Virus record (IMG/VR): IMGVR_UViG_3300021963_004854
Span: 62,001-126,000 of that record
Reading direction: 5' to 3' (one strand)
Source of the DNA: a virus
Length of the DNA stretch: 64,000 nucleotides
The notes beneath the pieces are model-generated. The model had not been told where the DNA came from. It did no database searches and worked only from the letters and a program-made list of their open reading frames with translations. Shown one piece after another: positions 8,619 to 17,478 of this stretch. A program made the translations under genes and the position numbers. Each line of letters opens with the position of its first letter. Position 1 is the stretch's first letter.

Positions 8619-9917
8619 ATGTTTCTTTCAGAATCACTACAAAAGAAGTGGGAACCAGTTCTAAATCATGAAGGTCTCGGCGCAATTGCTGACCCTTACA
8701 AGCGTTCGGTTACCGCAGTCGTTCTCGAAAACCAAGAAAAAGCACTACGCGAAGAAAAGGCTGCCCTTTTCGAAGACGCACCAGCAAATAACATTGCCGG
8801 TTCGGGTGCAGCAAACATCGACCGTTATGACCCAATCCTCATCTCGCTCGTTCGCCGCGCTCTTCCAAACCTGATGGCTTATGATGTTGCTGGCGTTCAG
8901 CCAATGACAGGTCCAACAGGCTTGATCTTCGCTATGAAGTCGCGCTATAGCACACAAGATGGTGCAGAAGCTCTCTTCAACGAAGCAGATACCGATTTCT
9001 CGGGTGACGCAAACGGCGCATCACACGACGGTTCGAACCCAGTTGATGGTACTTACACAACTGGTGTTGCAATGCCAACATCAACCGCAGAAGCTCTTGG
9101 CACTGACAACGGTGAATCGTTCGGCGAAATGGCATTCTCAATCGAGAAGACAACTGTTACTGCTAAGACACGCGCTCTAAAGGCAGAATACACAGTTGAA
9201 CTTGCACAGGATCTCAAGGCTATTCACGGTCTTGATGCTGAATCAGAACTCAGCAACATCCTTTCGCAAGAAATTCTTGCTGAAATCAACCGCGAAGTTA
9301 TTCGCACAATCTACAAGGTAGCTAAGACAGGTTCGGCTTCGACCGCAACTGCTGGTACTTTCGACCTTGACGTTGACTCAAACGGTCGTTGGAGCGTAGA
9401 ACGCTTCAAGGGTCTTCTGTTCAACATTGAACGTGACGCTAACGTAATCGCTCAAGATACCCGCCGTGGTAAGGGTAACTTCATCATCTGTTCGTCGGAC
9501 GTTGCCGCTGCTCTTGCAATGGCAGGTGTTCTTGACACAGGCCGCGCTCTACAGGGTTCGCCTGACCTGAACGTTGATGACACTGGCAACACATTTGCTG
9601 GTACTCTAAACGGTCGTTATAAGGTTTATGTTGATCCTTACTCAGCCAACACCGGCGCTGCTAGCCAGTTCTACGTTGTTGGTTATAAGGGTGCCAACGC
9701 TTATGACGCTGGTCTCTTCTACTGCCCATACGTTCCACTACAAATGGTTCGTGCTATCGATCCTAACAGCTTCCAGCCAAAGATTGGCTTCAAGACACGT
9801 TACGGCATGATTGCTAACCCATTCGTAACACAGTCGAACGGCACAACTGACGGTGATACATTCACTGCCAACCGCAACCAATACTATCGTCGCGTTAAGG
9901 TTACTAACCTTATGTAA
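8619..9917 (+). CDS. gp23: Major capsid protein precursor (gp23)
   Basis: HK97-fold hexameric capsid subunit. The 432-aa sequence follows T4 gp23 closely: RRALPNLMAYDVAGVQPM near residue 80, KAEYTVELAQDLKAIHGLDAE in the middle, EINREV, and the C-terminal GFKTRYGMIANPF with YYRRVKV. It is shorter than T4 gp23 (521), lacking part of the insertion domain. The N-terminal propeptide ends near residue 52, where ALFE-D resembles but does not perfectly match the gp21 cleavage consensus. Own late promoter upstream, terminator downstream, AAGGAG ribosome site. No gp24 vertex paralogue was seen in the window. Confidence 0.97.
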   Translation: MFLSESLQKKWEPVLNHEGLGAIADPYKRSVTAVVLENQEKALREEKAALFEDAPANNIAGSGAANIDRYDPILISLVRRALPNLMAYDVAGVQPMTGPTGLIFAMKSRYSTQDGAEALFNEADTDFSGDANGASHDGSNPVDGTYTTGVAMPTSTAEALGTDNGESFGEMAFSIEKTTVTAKTRALKAEYTVELAQDLKAIHGLDAESELSNILSQEILAEINREVIRTIYKVAKTGSASTATAGTFDLDVDSNGRWSVERFKGLLFNIERDANVIAQDTRRGKGNFIICSSDVAAALAMAGVLDTGRALQGSPDLNVDDTGNTFAGTLNGRYKVYVDPYSANTGAASQFYVVGYKGANAYDAGLFYCPYVPLQMVRAIDPNSFQPKIGFKTRYGMIANPFVTQSNGTTDGDTFTANRNQYYRRVKVTNLM

Positions 9918-9923
9918 TCGATA

Positions 9924-9942
9924 CCTTCCCATTAGAGGAAGG
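9924..9942 (+). terminator. Upstream small hairpin after gp23
   Basis: A 6-bp perfect stem (CCTTCC/GGAAGG) with a 7-base loop just after the gp23 stop, without its own T run. It precedes the stronger terminator hairpin and may protect the 3' end of the capsid mRNA. Confidence 0.45.
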
Positions 9943-9955
9943 GTTGCAAGAAACT

Positions 9956-9984
9956 GGGGGGAGCAGAAATGCTCTCCCCTTTTT
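9956..9984 (+). terminator. Rho-independent terminator of gp23
   Basis: A 10-bp G+C-rich stem (one G-U pair) closed by a GAAA tetraloop and followed by five T residues. It ends capsid transcription, and a new late promoter starts four bases further on. Confidence 0.9.
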
Positions 9985-9987
9985 CGT

Positions 9988-9995
9988 TATAAATA
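9988..9995 (+). promoter_or_regulatory. Late promoter TATAAATA after capsid terminator
   Basis: Perfect late box placed immediately after the gp23 terminator and 19 bases before the ATG of the gp3-like gene, restarting late transcription. Confidence 0.78.
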
Positions 9996-10013
9996 TTGCA
10001 TAAGGAGACACTC

Positions 10014-10598
10014 ATGGTATTAAAAACAGAATTAGGAGTGACAGAAGCTAACTGGGTAAATCAACAACCCAGCGATCTTGATTATCTAAAGCCTAATGGT
10101 TTCAAGTTTCAAATTCACAATCTACCCAATGTGTCATACTTTTGTCAGGCAGCAAACATACCTGCAATTCAAATTGGCTCACCTTCATTGGAAACGCCAC
10201 TGTCAAGAATACCTGTTCCTGGCGATAAACTAGGATACGGTGATTTGGTAATAAGATTTCTCGTTCAAGAAAATATGAGAAACTATATCGAACTCTATAA
10301 CTGGCTAATTGGATTAGGGTTTCCAAACAATCATGATGAATATAGAAGATGGAATGATTCTCAGAGATATAGATTCCCCGCGGTACCAGAAAAAAGATTG
10401 GGCGACTTAGGAAATTTCTCAGATGCAGATTTCTTCATTCTAGATTCCGACAATAATCCTAATGTCAAGATTACATATTATGACGTATTTCCTATAAGTC
10501 TAGAAGGTCTTGACTTTGATATTAGCACAGGTCGTGCCGATTTCTTACAGGGTATTGCAGCATTTAAATATAGACATTACGACATTACGGTTCTATAA
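10014..10598 (+). CDS. Tail completion protein, gp3-like by position
   Basis: A 194-aa protein between gp23 and uvsY. In T4-like cyanophages this place is taken by the gene annotated as gp3, the tail terminator that caps tube and sheath. The sequence has tube-like beta features (GFKFQIHNLPNVSYFCQAANIPAI, then strands around GDLVIRFLV and a C-terminal LEGLDFDIS), consistent with the tube/terminator fold. The ATG at 10014 is preferred because AAGGAG lies 7 bases before it; an upstream TTG at 9996 has no ribosome site. The name gp3 rests on synteny as much as sequence. Confidence 0.7.
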   Translation: MVLKTELGVTEANWVNQQPSDLDYLKPNGFKFQIHNLPNVSYFCQAANIPAIQIGSPSLETPLSRIPVPGDKLGYGDLVIRFLVQENMRNYIELYNWLIGLGFPNNHDEYRRWNDSQRYRFPAVPEKRLGDLGNFSDADFFILDSDNNPNVKITYYDVFPISLEGLDFDISTGRADFLQGIAAFKYRHYDITVL

Positions 10599-10621
10599 TA
10601 TTATTTTTAATTGAGGTTATT

Positions 10622-11062
10622 ATGAAATTATCAGAAGTCCAAGAAATGTGGACAAGTGACTCTAAGATTGATGAATTAAATCTGGGTCGAGAGTCCACAA
10701 AAACACCAGAACTTCACGCTAAGTATCTAAACATTTTATCCAATACTAAACTGCAATTGCGAAAAGCAGAAGCAGATTATTATCGTATGCGCAGAGATAA
10801 AGCAAAATACTTGCGCGGTGAGATGAGCCATGATGAGTTACAAGAACGTGGCTGGGACCAGTATCAAGGTCTAAAGCCATTGAAGCATGATATGGAAGAT
10901 CGTATCAATTGCGATGAAGATATCATTCGGTCAATGGACAAGGTAGAATATGTCAAAGCCATGCTCTATCAATTAGAGCAAATTATACGCTCACTAAATA
11001 GTAGAACATGGGACATTAAGAATGCCATTGAGTGGACTAAATTTACAAACGGGTTGATGTGA
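10622..11062 (+). CDS. uvsY: Recombination mediator UvsY
   Basis: Loads UvsX recombinase onto gp32-covered single-stranded DNA. The protein is 146 aa (T4 UvsY 137), highly charged and helical, with the family pattern of an N-terminal short helix, a central RKAEADYYRMRRDKAKYL basic helix and a C-terminal SRTWDIKNAIEWTKF that matches the end of T4 UvsY. Its stop overlaps the GTG start of uvsW, reproducing the uvsY-uvsW pairing of cyanophages. Confidence 0.85.
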   Translation: MKLSEVQEMWTSDSKIDELNLGRESTKTPELHAKYLNILSNTKLQLRKAEADYYRMRRDKAKYLRGEMSHDELQERGWDQYQGLKPLKHDMEDRINCDEDIIRSMDKVEYVKAMLYQLEQIIRSLNSRTWDIKNAIEWTKFTNGLM

Positions 11063-12540
11063 GTGATCTAAAAGTTTCCAAGAAAAATGAAGTGCATCTG
11101 ACGGTCGATTGTGACCCAGGAATTGCACAAGAACTAAATGATTACTTCACCTTTGAAGTCCCGGGCGCACGTTTCATGCCAACGTATCGCGCTAAACTTT
11201 GGGACGGCAAAGCAAGACTGTTCAATATCTGGACAAAAGAACTCTACGTTGGCCTTTTACCTTATCTCAGAGAGTTTGCAGAAAGACTTGACTATTCAGT
11301 AGACGTTGATATAGAAAGAATTGGTGACCCAGTAACTATAGAGGATGTGCAGAAGTTCGCGGAATCGTTGAACTTGCATAGTCAAGATAAACCAATTGAG
11401 ACTAGAGACTACCAGCTAGAGGCAGTCAAGTATGCTATTCGCATCGGCCGCACGTTGCTACTATCGCCCACCGCATCTGGTAAGTCTCTCATCATCTATC
11501 TGCTAATGCGTTACCATCAACAGTTTGGTCGCAAACAACTTATCATTGTTCCTACCACTTCACTTGTTGAACAGATGTATAAGGACTTTCAAGACTACGC
11601 ATCACACACGGAATGGTATGCATCTCAGAATTGTGCCAGAATTTATGCTGGGCATGAGAAAACAAATGAAGCGCAGATTGTAATTTCCACTTGGCAGTCT
11701 ATCTACAAACTACCGAAAAAATTCTTTGATGAGTTTGATGTTATCTATGGTGACGAAGCGCACTTGTTCAAAGCAAAGTCGCTAACGTCTATCTTTGATA
11801 AATGTGTCAATACAAAGTTTCGCATCGGCACCACTGGGACGCTAGACGGAACGAAGACACACAAACTTATTCTTGAGGGTCTTTTTGGTAAAGTCAAGAA
11901 AGTAATTTCCACAAAGGAACTTATGGACCAAGGGTCCGTGGCCGATCTAGATATTCATTGTATCGTGCTAGACTATACCGATGAAGAAAAGAAAGTCATG
12001 AAGGATTACAATTACCAGCAAGAAATGGACTGGTTAGTTGCACACCCTAAACGAAACAATGTGATTAAAAATCTGGCTACGACTCAGAAGGGTAATACCC
12101 TAGTGTTGTTTCAATTCGTAGAAAAGCACGGCCAAGTTTTGTATGACTTAATCAATAATAAGGTTGGAGATACTCGCCAAGTTTTCTTTGTCCACGGTGG
12201 AACTGATACGCAACAGCGAGAAGCCATTAGAGATATTACGGAAAAAGAAAAAGACGCCATCATTATAGCGTCCTACGGCACGTTTTCAACGGGCATAAAT
12301 ATAAGAAATCTGCACAACGTCATCTTTGCATCACCTTCCAAATCGCGCATCCGAAATTTACAGTCGATTGGTAGAGGTCTTAGAAAAGGTACCGACAAAA
12401 CAGCATGTAAACTGTTTGATATCGGTGATGACCTAACATGGAAAAGTAGAAAAAATTATACACTATCTCATATGATAGAACGAATTAAAATTTACAATGA
12501 AGAAAGTTTTAATTATAAACTAGTAAGGATTCAGTTATGA
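11059..12540 (+). CDS. uvsW: DNA/RNA helicase UvsW
   Basis: Superfamily 2 helicase that unwinds branched DNA and R-loops, ending origin-dependent replication and promoting recombination-dependent replication. At 493 aa it is close to T4 UvsW (503). Walker A SPTASGKS is near residue 140, the DEAH-type box reads GDEAHLF near 235, and the C-terminal helicase domain has QSIGRGLRKG (motif VI). Starts at GTG 11059, overlapping the uvsY stop; ends in an ATGA overlap with the next small gene. Confidence 0.93.
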   Translation: MSDLKVSKKNEVHLTVDCDPGIAQELNDYFTFEVPGARFMPTYRAKLWDGKARLFNIWTKELYVGLLPYLREFAERLDYSVDVDIERIGDPVTIEDVQKFAESLNLHSQDKPIETRDYQLEAVKYAIRIGRTLLLSPTASGKSLIIYLLMRYHQQFGRKQLIIVPTTSLVEQMYKDFQDYASHTEWYASQNCARIYAGHEKTNEAQIVISTWQSIYKLPKKFFDEFDVIYGDEAHLFKAKSLTSIFDKCVNTKFRIGTTGTLDGTKTHKLILEGLFGKVKKVISTKELMDQGSVADLDIHCIVLDYTDEEKKVMKDYNYQQEMDWLVAHPKRNNVIKNLATTQKGNTLVLFQFVEKHGQVLYDLINNKVGDTRQVFFVHGGTDTQQREAIRDITEKEKDAIIIASYGTFSTGINIRNLHNVIFASPSKSRIRNLQSIGRGLRKGTDKTACKLFDIGDDLTWKSRKNYTLSHMIERIKIYNEESFNYKLVRIQL

Positions 12541-12902
12541 AGAACGTGACCGTTCTAAGACTAAAGAATGGAGATACCCTTATTGCCGGAGTTAGAACTA
12601 CAGAAGAAGGAGAAATGCTCTGGCTAGACGACCCAATCGCAGTTATTCCTGTACCTGTTGTTCAGGGCGGAGTAAACGGTGAAACTTTTCTTTTGAAACC
12701 TTGGATAGGCATCGCCGAAGATAAAAGTTTTCTTTTGAGTGTAAGAGAGGTTCTCACCACCGGAACACTGAAGGACCACCTTCTTGAGCAATATAAAATG
12801 TATGTGGGTCACGACCCAATTGCTGCCGAGCCAGAAGAAGAATACGACGAACTCGAAATGCTTCAAGCAAGAATACTAAGAAGCAGAAACTTACTTAATT
12901 AG
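12537..12902 (+). CDS. Small Sm-like phage protein
   Basis: A 121-aa protein with an N-terminal beta-barrel pattern (VTVLRLKNGDTLIAGV..., strands ending in ALTT-like turns) and an acidic helical C-terminus. Similar Sm/LSm-like small proteins are common in T4-like marine phages, and a relative occurs at 28847-29146 in this genome. Translationally coupled to uvsW through an ATGA overlap. RNA binding would be expected for an Sm-like fold, but no residue evidence proves it here. Confidence 0.6.
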   Translation: MKNVTVLRLKNGDTLIAGVRTTEEGEMLWLDDPIAVIPVPVVQGGVNGETFLLKPWIGIAEDKSFLLSVREVLTTGTLKDHLLEQYKMYVGHDPIAAEPEEEYDELEMLQARILRSRNLLN

Positions 12903-12976
12903 ATTCATTCTTTAGGAGCTACACTCCTTTATACCACAAGAATCGCTACCTGTAAATACTTTTTTAAATAAAAACA

Positions 12977-13005
12977 TTGCAATAACCAAATTTTTATTGT
13001 ATAAC
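12977..13005 (+). promoter_or_regulatory. Sigma70-like promoter for gp55
   Basis: TTGCAA-N17-TATAAC, placing the transcript start near 13012, with GGAGGG before the gp55 ATG at 13031. The 128-base gap also holds a weak 5-bp hairpin (12915-12929) and a late-like TTTAAATA at 12963. Early or middle transcription suits a late sigma factor. Confidence 0.6.
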
Positions 13006-13030
13006 AAACTATGTAATATGTGGAGGGCAA

Positions 13031-13603
13031 ATGGCCAAGAATCGTAAAAATAATGTTCACTATGTGGACAACGCTTTATTTCTAGAAAGAATTACCGAGT
13101 ATAGAGAAAGTGTTCTGGCTGCAAAAGCTGAGGGTAAAGAGAAGCCTCGCGTCCCTAATTATCTGGGCGAATGCTTTCTCAAAATTGCCAATCACTTGGC
13201 ATATAAATCTAACTTCATCAACTATACATATCGTGAGGAGATGATCCTTGATGGAATTGAGAACTGCATTACTTACATCGATAACTTCGATCCTGCTAAG
13301 TCTAGGAATCCCTTTGCTTACTTCACACAGATTACCTATTATGCCTTCTTACGCCGTATTGCGAAAGAGAAGAAACAGCAAGCGGCCAAATATAGATACA
13401 TTCGAAATCTAGATGTTCATGATTTAATCACGCAAGACCACGATGGCGGCGATTATGGTAATGAGTTTATTGACTATCTTAAAAAGACTATTGACTTGGT
13501 AGAAGACTTTGATAAGCCTGCCGAAGTCAGTAATATTCCTAAGCGCCGACCAAAATATCTGGACAAACAAAAAACTGTTGACTCGGGACTAGATTTAGAG
13601 TAA
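13031..13603 (+). CDS. gp55: RNA polymerase sigma factor for late transcription (gp55)
   Basis: Replaces host sigma and directs core RNA polymerase to TATAAATA late promoters, coactivated by the sliding clamp gp45. The 190 aa match T4 gp55 (185) in size and in the conserved block YREEMILDGIENCITYIDNF followed by NPFAYFTQITYYAFLRRI, the sigma region-2-like core. The short C-terminus ending SGLDLE resembles the hydrophobic-acidic clamp-binding tail of T4 gp55. The presence of at least seven perfect late boxes in the window fits its role. Confidence 0.93.
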   Translation: MAKNRKNNVHYVDNALFLERITEYRESVLAAKAEGKEKPRVPNYLGECFLKIANHLAYKSNFINYTYREEMILDGIENCITYIDNFDPAKSRNPFAYFTQITYYAFLRRIAKEKKQQAAKYRYIRNLDVHDLITQDHDGGDYGNEFIDYLKKTIDLVEDFDKPAEVSNIPKRRPKYLDKQKTVDSGLDLE

Positions 13604-13636
13604 GATGTAAACATAACTCTAATTGAAAGGCTTATT

Positions 13637-13993
13637 ATGACTACTGAAAATACCCCACGCATTTTGACTGTCCCTGTGGCCAAGAGATTTCTTTCCGATA
13701 ATTGGTTCGCGCTCATCATGCTCGGTGTTGCGGGCACGGGCTTGGTTTCTGTGCTTTCTAATGTGGCAGAACATCGCGAACAAGTGCAGACAATTTCGGT
13801 ACAGAACGCGGGCTGCATCTATCTTGAATCTTCGAAGCTAGGTGAAGGCCAGCACTATATGATTTGTAATGGTCAGATTACACTAAAGCGAGTTGCTGAT
13901 GGTGAACAGACCGACCCCGAACAGGCTCTAGAAGAAGCCATTCCCGCAGAAGCGGCTGCCGAAGCCAACAAGGCTGCACCGCCTACGAAGTAA
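13637..13993 (+). CDS. Small membrane-anchored protein
   Basis: A 118-aa protein with one hydrophobic segment at about residues 24-41 (WFALIMLGVAGTGLVSVL) and a downstream soluble part containing two cysteines (AGCIYLE, MICNG), ending in an Ala/Glu-rich tail (EEAIPAEAAAEANKAAP). Most likely a single-pass inner-membrane protein with its C-terminus in the periplasm. Not recognised as a known family. Lies between gp55 and the DexA-like/gp47/gp46 group. Confidence 0.65.
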   Translation: MTTENTPRILTVPVAKRFLSDNWFALIMLGVAGTGLVSVLSNVAEHREQVQTISVQNAGCIYLESSKLGEGQHYMICNGQITLKRVADGEQTDPEQALEEAIPAEAAAEANKAAPPTK

Positions 13994-14001
13994 GGTGAAA
14001 T

Positions 14002-14178
14002 ATGAGTAAGGAACTATTGGTCCCTGCTATCGTCCAGCAGATGGTCGATGCTATGGCTGACAAGACAACGCCGACTAATATTCGGCATAATTATATGGTT
14101 AGTGTAGAGAACATTCGTGACTTTTGCGATTTGGCTCTAACAAAATATGCTAAAGATAATGGAATGAAAAAGAAGTGA
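14002..14178 (+). CDS. Hypothetical 58-aa protein
   Basis: Reads MSKELLVPAIVQQMVDAMAD... with a helical, lysine-rich end (MKKK). GGTGAAAT before the ATG gives a plausible ribosome site, and its TGA overlaps the GTG start of the exonuclease gene, which supports real expression. No recognised family. Confidence 0.6.
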   Translation: MSKELLVPAIVQQMVDAMADKTTPTNIRHNYMVSVENIRDFCDLALTKYAKDNGMKKK

Positions 14179-14714
14179 AAGTAACTGATCTTAATACCGT
14201 TCATGTAATGATTGACTTGGAAACTCTTTCGACAAGAGCCAATGCAACCATTCTATCTATTGGTGCTACTAAGTTCACTCTTGCTGAAGGTATTATCGAT
14301 AAGTTCTATTGCAACATTGATGCTAAATCTTGTAAGGCTGCGGGTCTTCATGTTGACAAGTCTACCATTGAATGGTGGATGCAGCAAAGCGCCGCGGCAA
14401 GAGACGCACTTCTTATCGACCAACTACCTCTTGCGGATGCACTACAAAGTTTTACTGACTGGATTGGTAAAGATAAGGTAATGCCGTGGGGTAATGGCGC
14501 ATCATTTGATATCACTATTTTGGAATCAGCTTATTACGCGGTCGGCCTTGTTTATCCTTGGCGCTACAGTAACATCATGTGTTATCGTACCGTTATGAAT
14601 CTCATGGGTCTAAGCAATGCTAAGATTCGTGCCAATGAAAATGATACACATCACCATGCCCTTGATGATGCTATCAGCCAGACCAATACTCTACTTGGAA
14701 TTTTGAAGTCATGA
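14175..14714 (+). CDS. dexA: DexA-like 3'-5' exonuclease (DEDD family)
   Basis: DEDDh exonuclease of the family that includes T4 DexA and bacterial 3'-5' exoribonucleases. The three motifs are visible: DLETLS near residue 14 (ExoI), GNGASFDITIL near 110 (ExoII) and HHALDDA near 162 (ExoIII with the catalytic His). It has 179 aa; T4 DexA is 227. Starts at GTG 14175, overlapping the preceding small gene, and ends in an ATGA overlap with gp47, so it is co-translated with the recombination nuclease. RNA rather than DNA as substrate cannot be excluded. Confidence 0.8.
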   Translation: MKVTDLNTVHVMIDLETLSTRANATILSIGATKFTLAEGIIDKFYCNIDAKSCKAAGLHVDKSTIEWWMQQSAAARDALLIDQLPLADALQSFTDWIGKDKVMPWGNGASFDITILESAYYAVGLVYPWRYSNIMCYRTVMNLMGLSNAKIRANENDTHHHALDDAISQTNTLLGILKS

Positions 14715-15766
14715 AGATTGCGTTGATTACTGACACTCACTTTGGTGCTAGGTCAGATTCCATTCCGTTTGATAACTTCTTTGCGAAGTTTTACACCGAA
14801 ACATTCTTCCCTCATCTAGAGCGAGAAGGTATCAAGACAATCATTCATCTTGGTGATGTTTTTGATAGGCGCAAGTTTATAAATTATAATACGTTGAAGA
14901 AGTGCCGTGAGTATTTCTTTGACAAGACCAGGGACCATGGAATTGACGTTCATATGATTGCTGGCAATCACGATACTTTCTTCAAGAATACTAATGATGT
15001 GAACTCTCTGGACCTTCTTCTCAGAGAATATGAAAACGTTCTTACATATTCGGAAGCGGAAGAAATTATCGTTGATGGTAAAAATTTGTTGCTTGTTCCT
15101 TGGATTTGTTCGGGCAACTATGAACAAACTATGGAGATTGTAAATGCCTCAAGCGCACAAGCCGTATTCGGACACTTCGAATTCGCTGGTTTCGAGATGT
15201 ATCGCGGCCACAAAAATGACCATGGGATGGATACGAAATCTTTCGATAAGTTCCCTCTTGTTTGTAGTGGGCATTTTCACCATCGTAGTCGTTCTGGCAA
15301 TATTGTCTATCTTGGTAACACTTATGAGTTTACTTGGAATGATTATAATGATCCAAGAGGCTATCACATCTACGATACGGAAACTAACGAGGTCGAATTT
15401 TATGAAAACCCGTTTAGGATATTTCATAAAATATACTATGACGATACTAATAGTGACCCTGCTAATATCGATCTTCTACCAATGGCTGGTTCTTGCGTCC
15501 GCTTGGTGGTCGTAAAGAAAACAGACTTCTATAAGTTCGATAGATTTGTCGATAAGTTGTATGACCTAAATCTCATCGAACTAAAAATCATCGAAGACTT
15601 TTCCGAGTTTGAAGCAGAAGCAATGGACGATGAAGAAATGAGTGTAGAAGATACTATGACTGTTCTTTCTGACTTCGTTGATACTATTCAAACCGACTTA
15701 GAAAAAAATCGAATTAAAAATATTCTCCAAGAACTTTATGTCGAGGCACAGAACGTTACTGTATGA
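14711..15766 (+). CDS. gp47: Recombination endonuclease subunit gp47 (Mre11-like)
   Basis: Nuclease partner of gp46 in end resection for recombination-dependent replication. The metallophosphoesterase motifs are in order: DTHFGAR (residues 8-14), HLGDVFDRRKF, MIAGNHDTFF, and CSGHFHHRS near 180. It has 351 aa (T4 gp47: 339). ATGA overlaps link it to the DexA-like gene upstream and gp46 downstream. Confidence 0.95.
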   Translation: MKIALITDTHFGARSDSIPFDNFFAKFYTETFFPHLEREGIKTIIHLGDVFDRRKFINYNTLKKCREYFFDKTRDHGIDVHMIAGNHDTFFKNTNDVNSLDLLLREYENVLTYSEAEEIIVDGKNLLLVPWICSGNYEQTMEIVNASSAQAVFGHFEFAGFEMYRGHKNDHGMDTKSFDKFPLVCSGHFHHRSRSGNIVYLGNTYEFTWNDYNDPRGYHIYDTETNEVEFYENPFRIFHKIYYDDTNSDPANIDLLPMAGSCVRLVVVKKTDFYKFDRFVDKLYDLNLIELKIIEDFSEFEAEAMDDEEMSVEDTMTVLSDFVDTIQTDLEKNRIKNILQELYVEAQNVTV

Positions 15767-17478
15767 TTATTTTCAACGCAATTCGTTGGAAGAACTTTCT
15801 TTCAACTGGCAACCAGTTCACCGAAATCAAGCTAGACCGCTCACCTAACACTCTGATTGTTGGTGAGAATGGTGGTGGTAAGTCAACGATGCTTGACGCA
15901 TTGTGCTTTAGCCTTTTCGGTAAGCCATTTCGTAACATCAACAAGCCTCAGTTGGTAAACTCAATCAATAAGAAGCAACTTCTGGTTGAGGTGGAATTTC
16001 AATCTGGACGCAAGTCGTATAAGATTGTTCGTGGCATAAAGCCAAATCTTTTTGAAATCTATGTAGACGGTGACCTGATTAACCAAGACGCAGCCGCTCG
16101 TGACTATCAGAAGTATCTTGAGGAATCCATTCTCAAGTTGAACTACAAGTCATTTACACAAATTGTTATTCTTGGGTCTGCCTCGTTCACGCCATTTATG
16201 CAGTTGCCGTCTGGTACCCGCCGTGAAATTATCGAAGACCTACTTGACATTCAAATCTTTACCACAATGAACGTGGTCCTAAAAGACAAGATGAATGAAT
16301 TGAAGGACAGATTACAAGACGCCGACGGTAAGTTGGAAGTTCTAAAGCAGAAGGCTTCGATTCAGAAGGAGTATGTTGATACTCTGGAAGCAAATAAGGA
16401 AAAGAGGGTCGATGAAATTATCTTTCGAATTGACGAAGGTGAATTATCCATCGCAAGTTTCCAAAATCTTGTTACTACACTCGAAGGTAAAAAGATTACG
16501 CAAGAAGAAGCCCGCGCTACCCTTGGCGACCTTGCAGCCAAACAAAAGAAACTCGATCAATTCAAGACAAAGTTTTCCACCCAACTCCGCGACCTCCAGA
16601 AGGAAGTGGCATTCTACAATGAGACAGACGAATGTCCGACATGCCAGCAGGGTATTGCTCACGACCATAAAGAAACCATCGTATCATCTCGGCAGGAGAA
16701 AATCGAAGAACTTTCTTCTGGTATGGCGAAACTCCAGGAAGAGTTTACAAAACTAGAAGAACTTATCGCTCAGGATAATGCTCTGGTTGAAAAGATACAA
16801 GAATTGAACAAGGAAATTCTCGCTAATAACAATGAGATTATTATCGTGCAACGTCTTGTTCAAGCACTTAATCTGGAATTAAATGATATTCAAACTAAGA
16901 CTGCCGACATTGATGTTGAAAAGACCAAGTTAAAATCTTATGCTAAGGAAGTTCTTACACAGAACGAAGAAAAGGCCAAGTTGAATGAAGAAAAGCATTA
17001 CATGGATGCTGTCTCCACTCTCCTCAAGGACACTGGTATTAAGACTAAGATTATTCGGCAGTATCTTCCAGTTATCAATAAACTGGTGAATAAATACCTA
17101 CAGTCCATGGACTTCTTTGTGCAGTTTAATCTGGACGAAAAGTTTGACGAGACTATCAAGTCTCGTCATCGCGATGATTTCAGTTATGCATCATTCTCGG
17201 AAGGCGAAAAGCAGCGCATCGACCTGGCTCTTCTGTTTACCTGGCGCACAATCGCTAAGATGAAGAACAGCGTGGCTACCAATCTTCTAATCTTGGATGA
17301 GGTATTTGATAGTTCGCTTGACAACAACGGTACCGATTATGTTATGTCTCTACTTGATACTCTAGGTGAAGAAACTAACGTATTTGTTATCAGCCACAAG
17401 GGCGACCAATTGTTTGATAAGTTCCGCAGTCTGATTAAGTTCGAAAAGAAAAACAACTACAGCGAACTGGTTGTATGA
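15763..17478 (+). CDS. gp46: Recombination endonuclease subunit gp46 (Rad50-like)
   Basis: SMC-like ATPase partner of gp47. Walker A is VGENGGGKST at residues 33-42. Two coiled-coil arms flank a zinc-hook CPTC at 291-294. The C-terminal ABC signature is FSEGEKQR, followed by the Walker B LLILDEVFDSSLD and a D-loop. At 571 aa it is close to T4 gp46 (560). The stop overlaps the start of the sulfotransferase-like gene, although that gene has a distinctly more AT-rich composition. Confidence 0.96.
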   Translation: MIIFNAIRWKNFLSTGNQFTEIKLDRSPNTLIVGENGGGKSTMLDALCFSLFGKPFRNINKPQLVNSINKKQLLVEVEFQSGRKSYKIVRGIKPNLFEIYVDGDLINQDAAARDYQKYLEESILKLNYKSFTQIVILGSASFTPFMQLPSGTRREIIEDLLDIQIFTTMNVVLKDKMNELKDRLQDADGKLEVLKQKASIQKEYVDTLEANKEKRVDEIIFRIDEGELSIASFQNLVTTLEGKKITQEEARATLGDLAAKQKKLDQFKTKFSTQLRDLQKEVAFYNETDECPTCQQGIAHDHKETIVSSRQEKIEELSSGMAKLQEEFTKLEELIAQDNALVEKIQELNKEILANNNEIIIVQRLVQALNLELNDIQTKTADIDVEKTKLKSYAKEVLTQNEEKAKLNEEKHYMDAVSTLLKDTGIKTKIIRQYLPVINKLVNKYLQSMDFFVQFNLDEKFDETIKSRHRDDFSYASFSEGEKQRIDLALLFTWRTIAKMKNSVATNLLILDEVFDSSLDNNGTDYVMSLLDTLGEETNVFVISHKGDQLFDKFRSLIKFEKKNNYSELVV

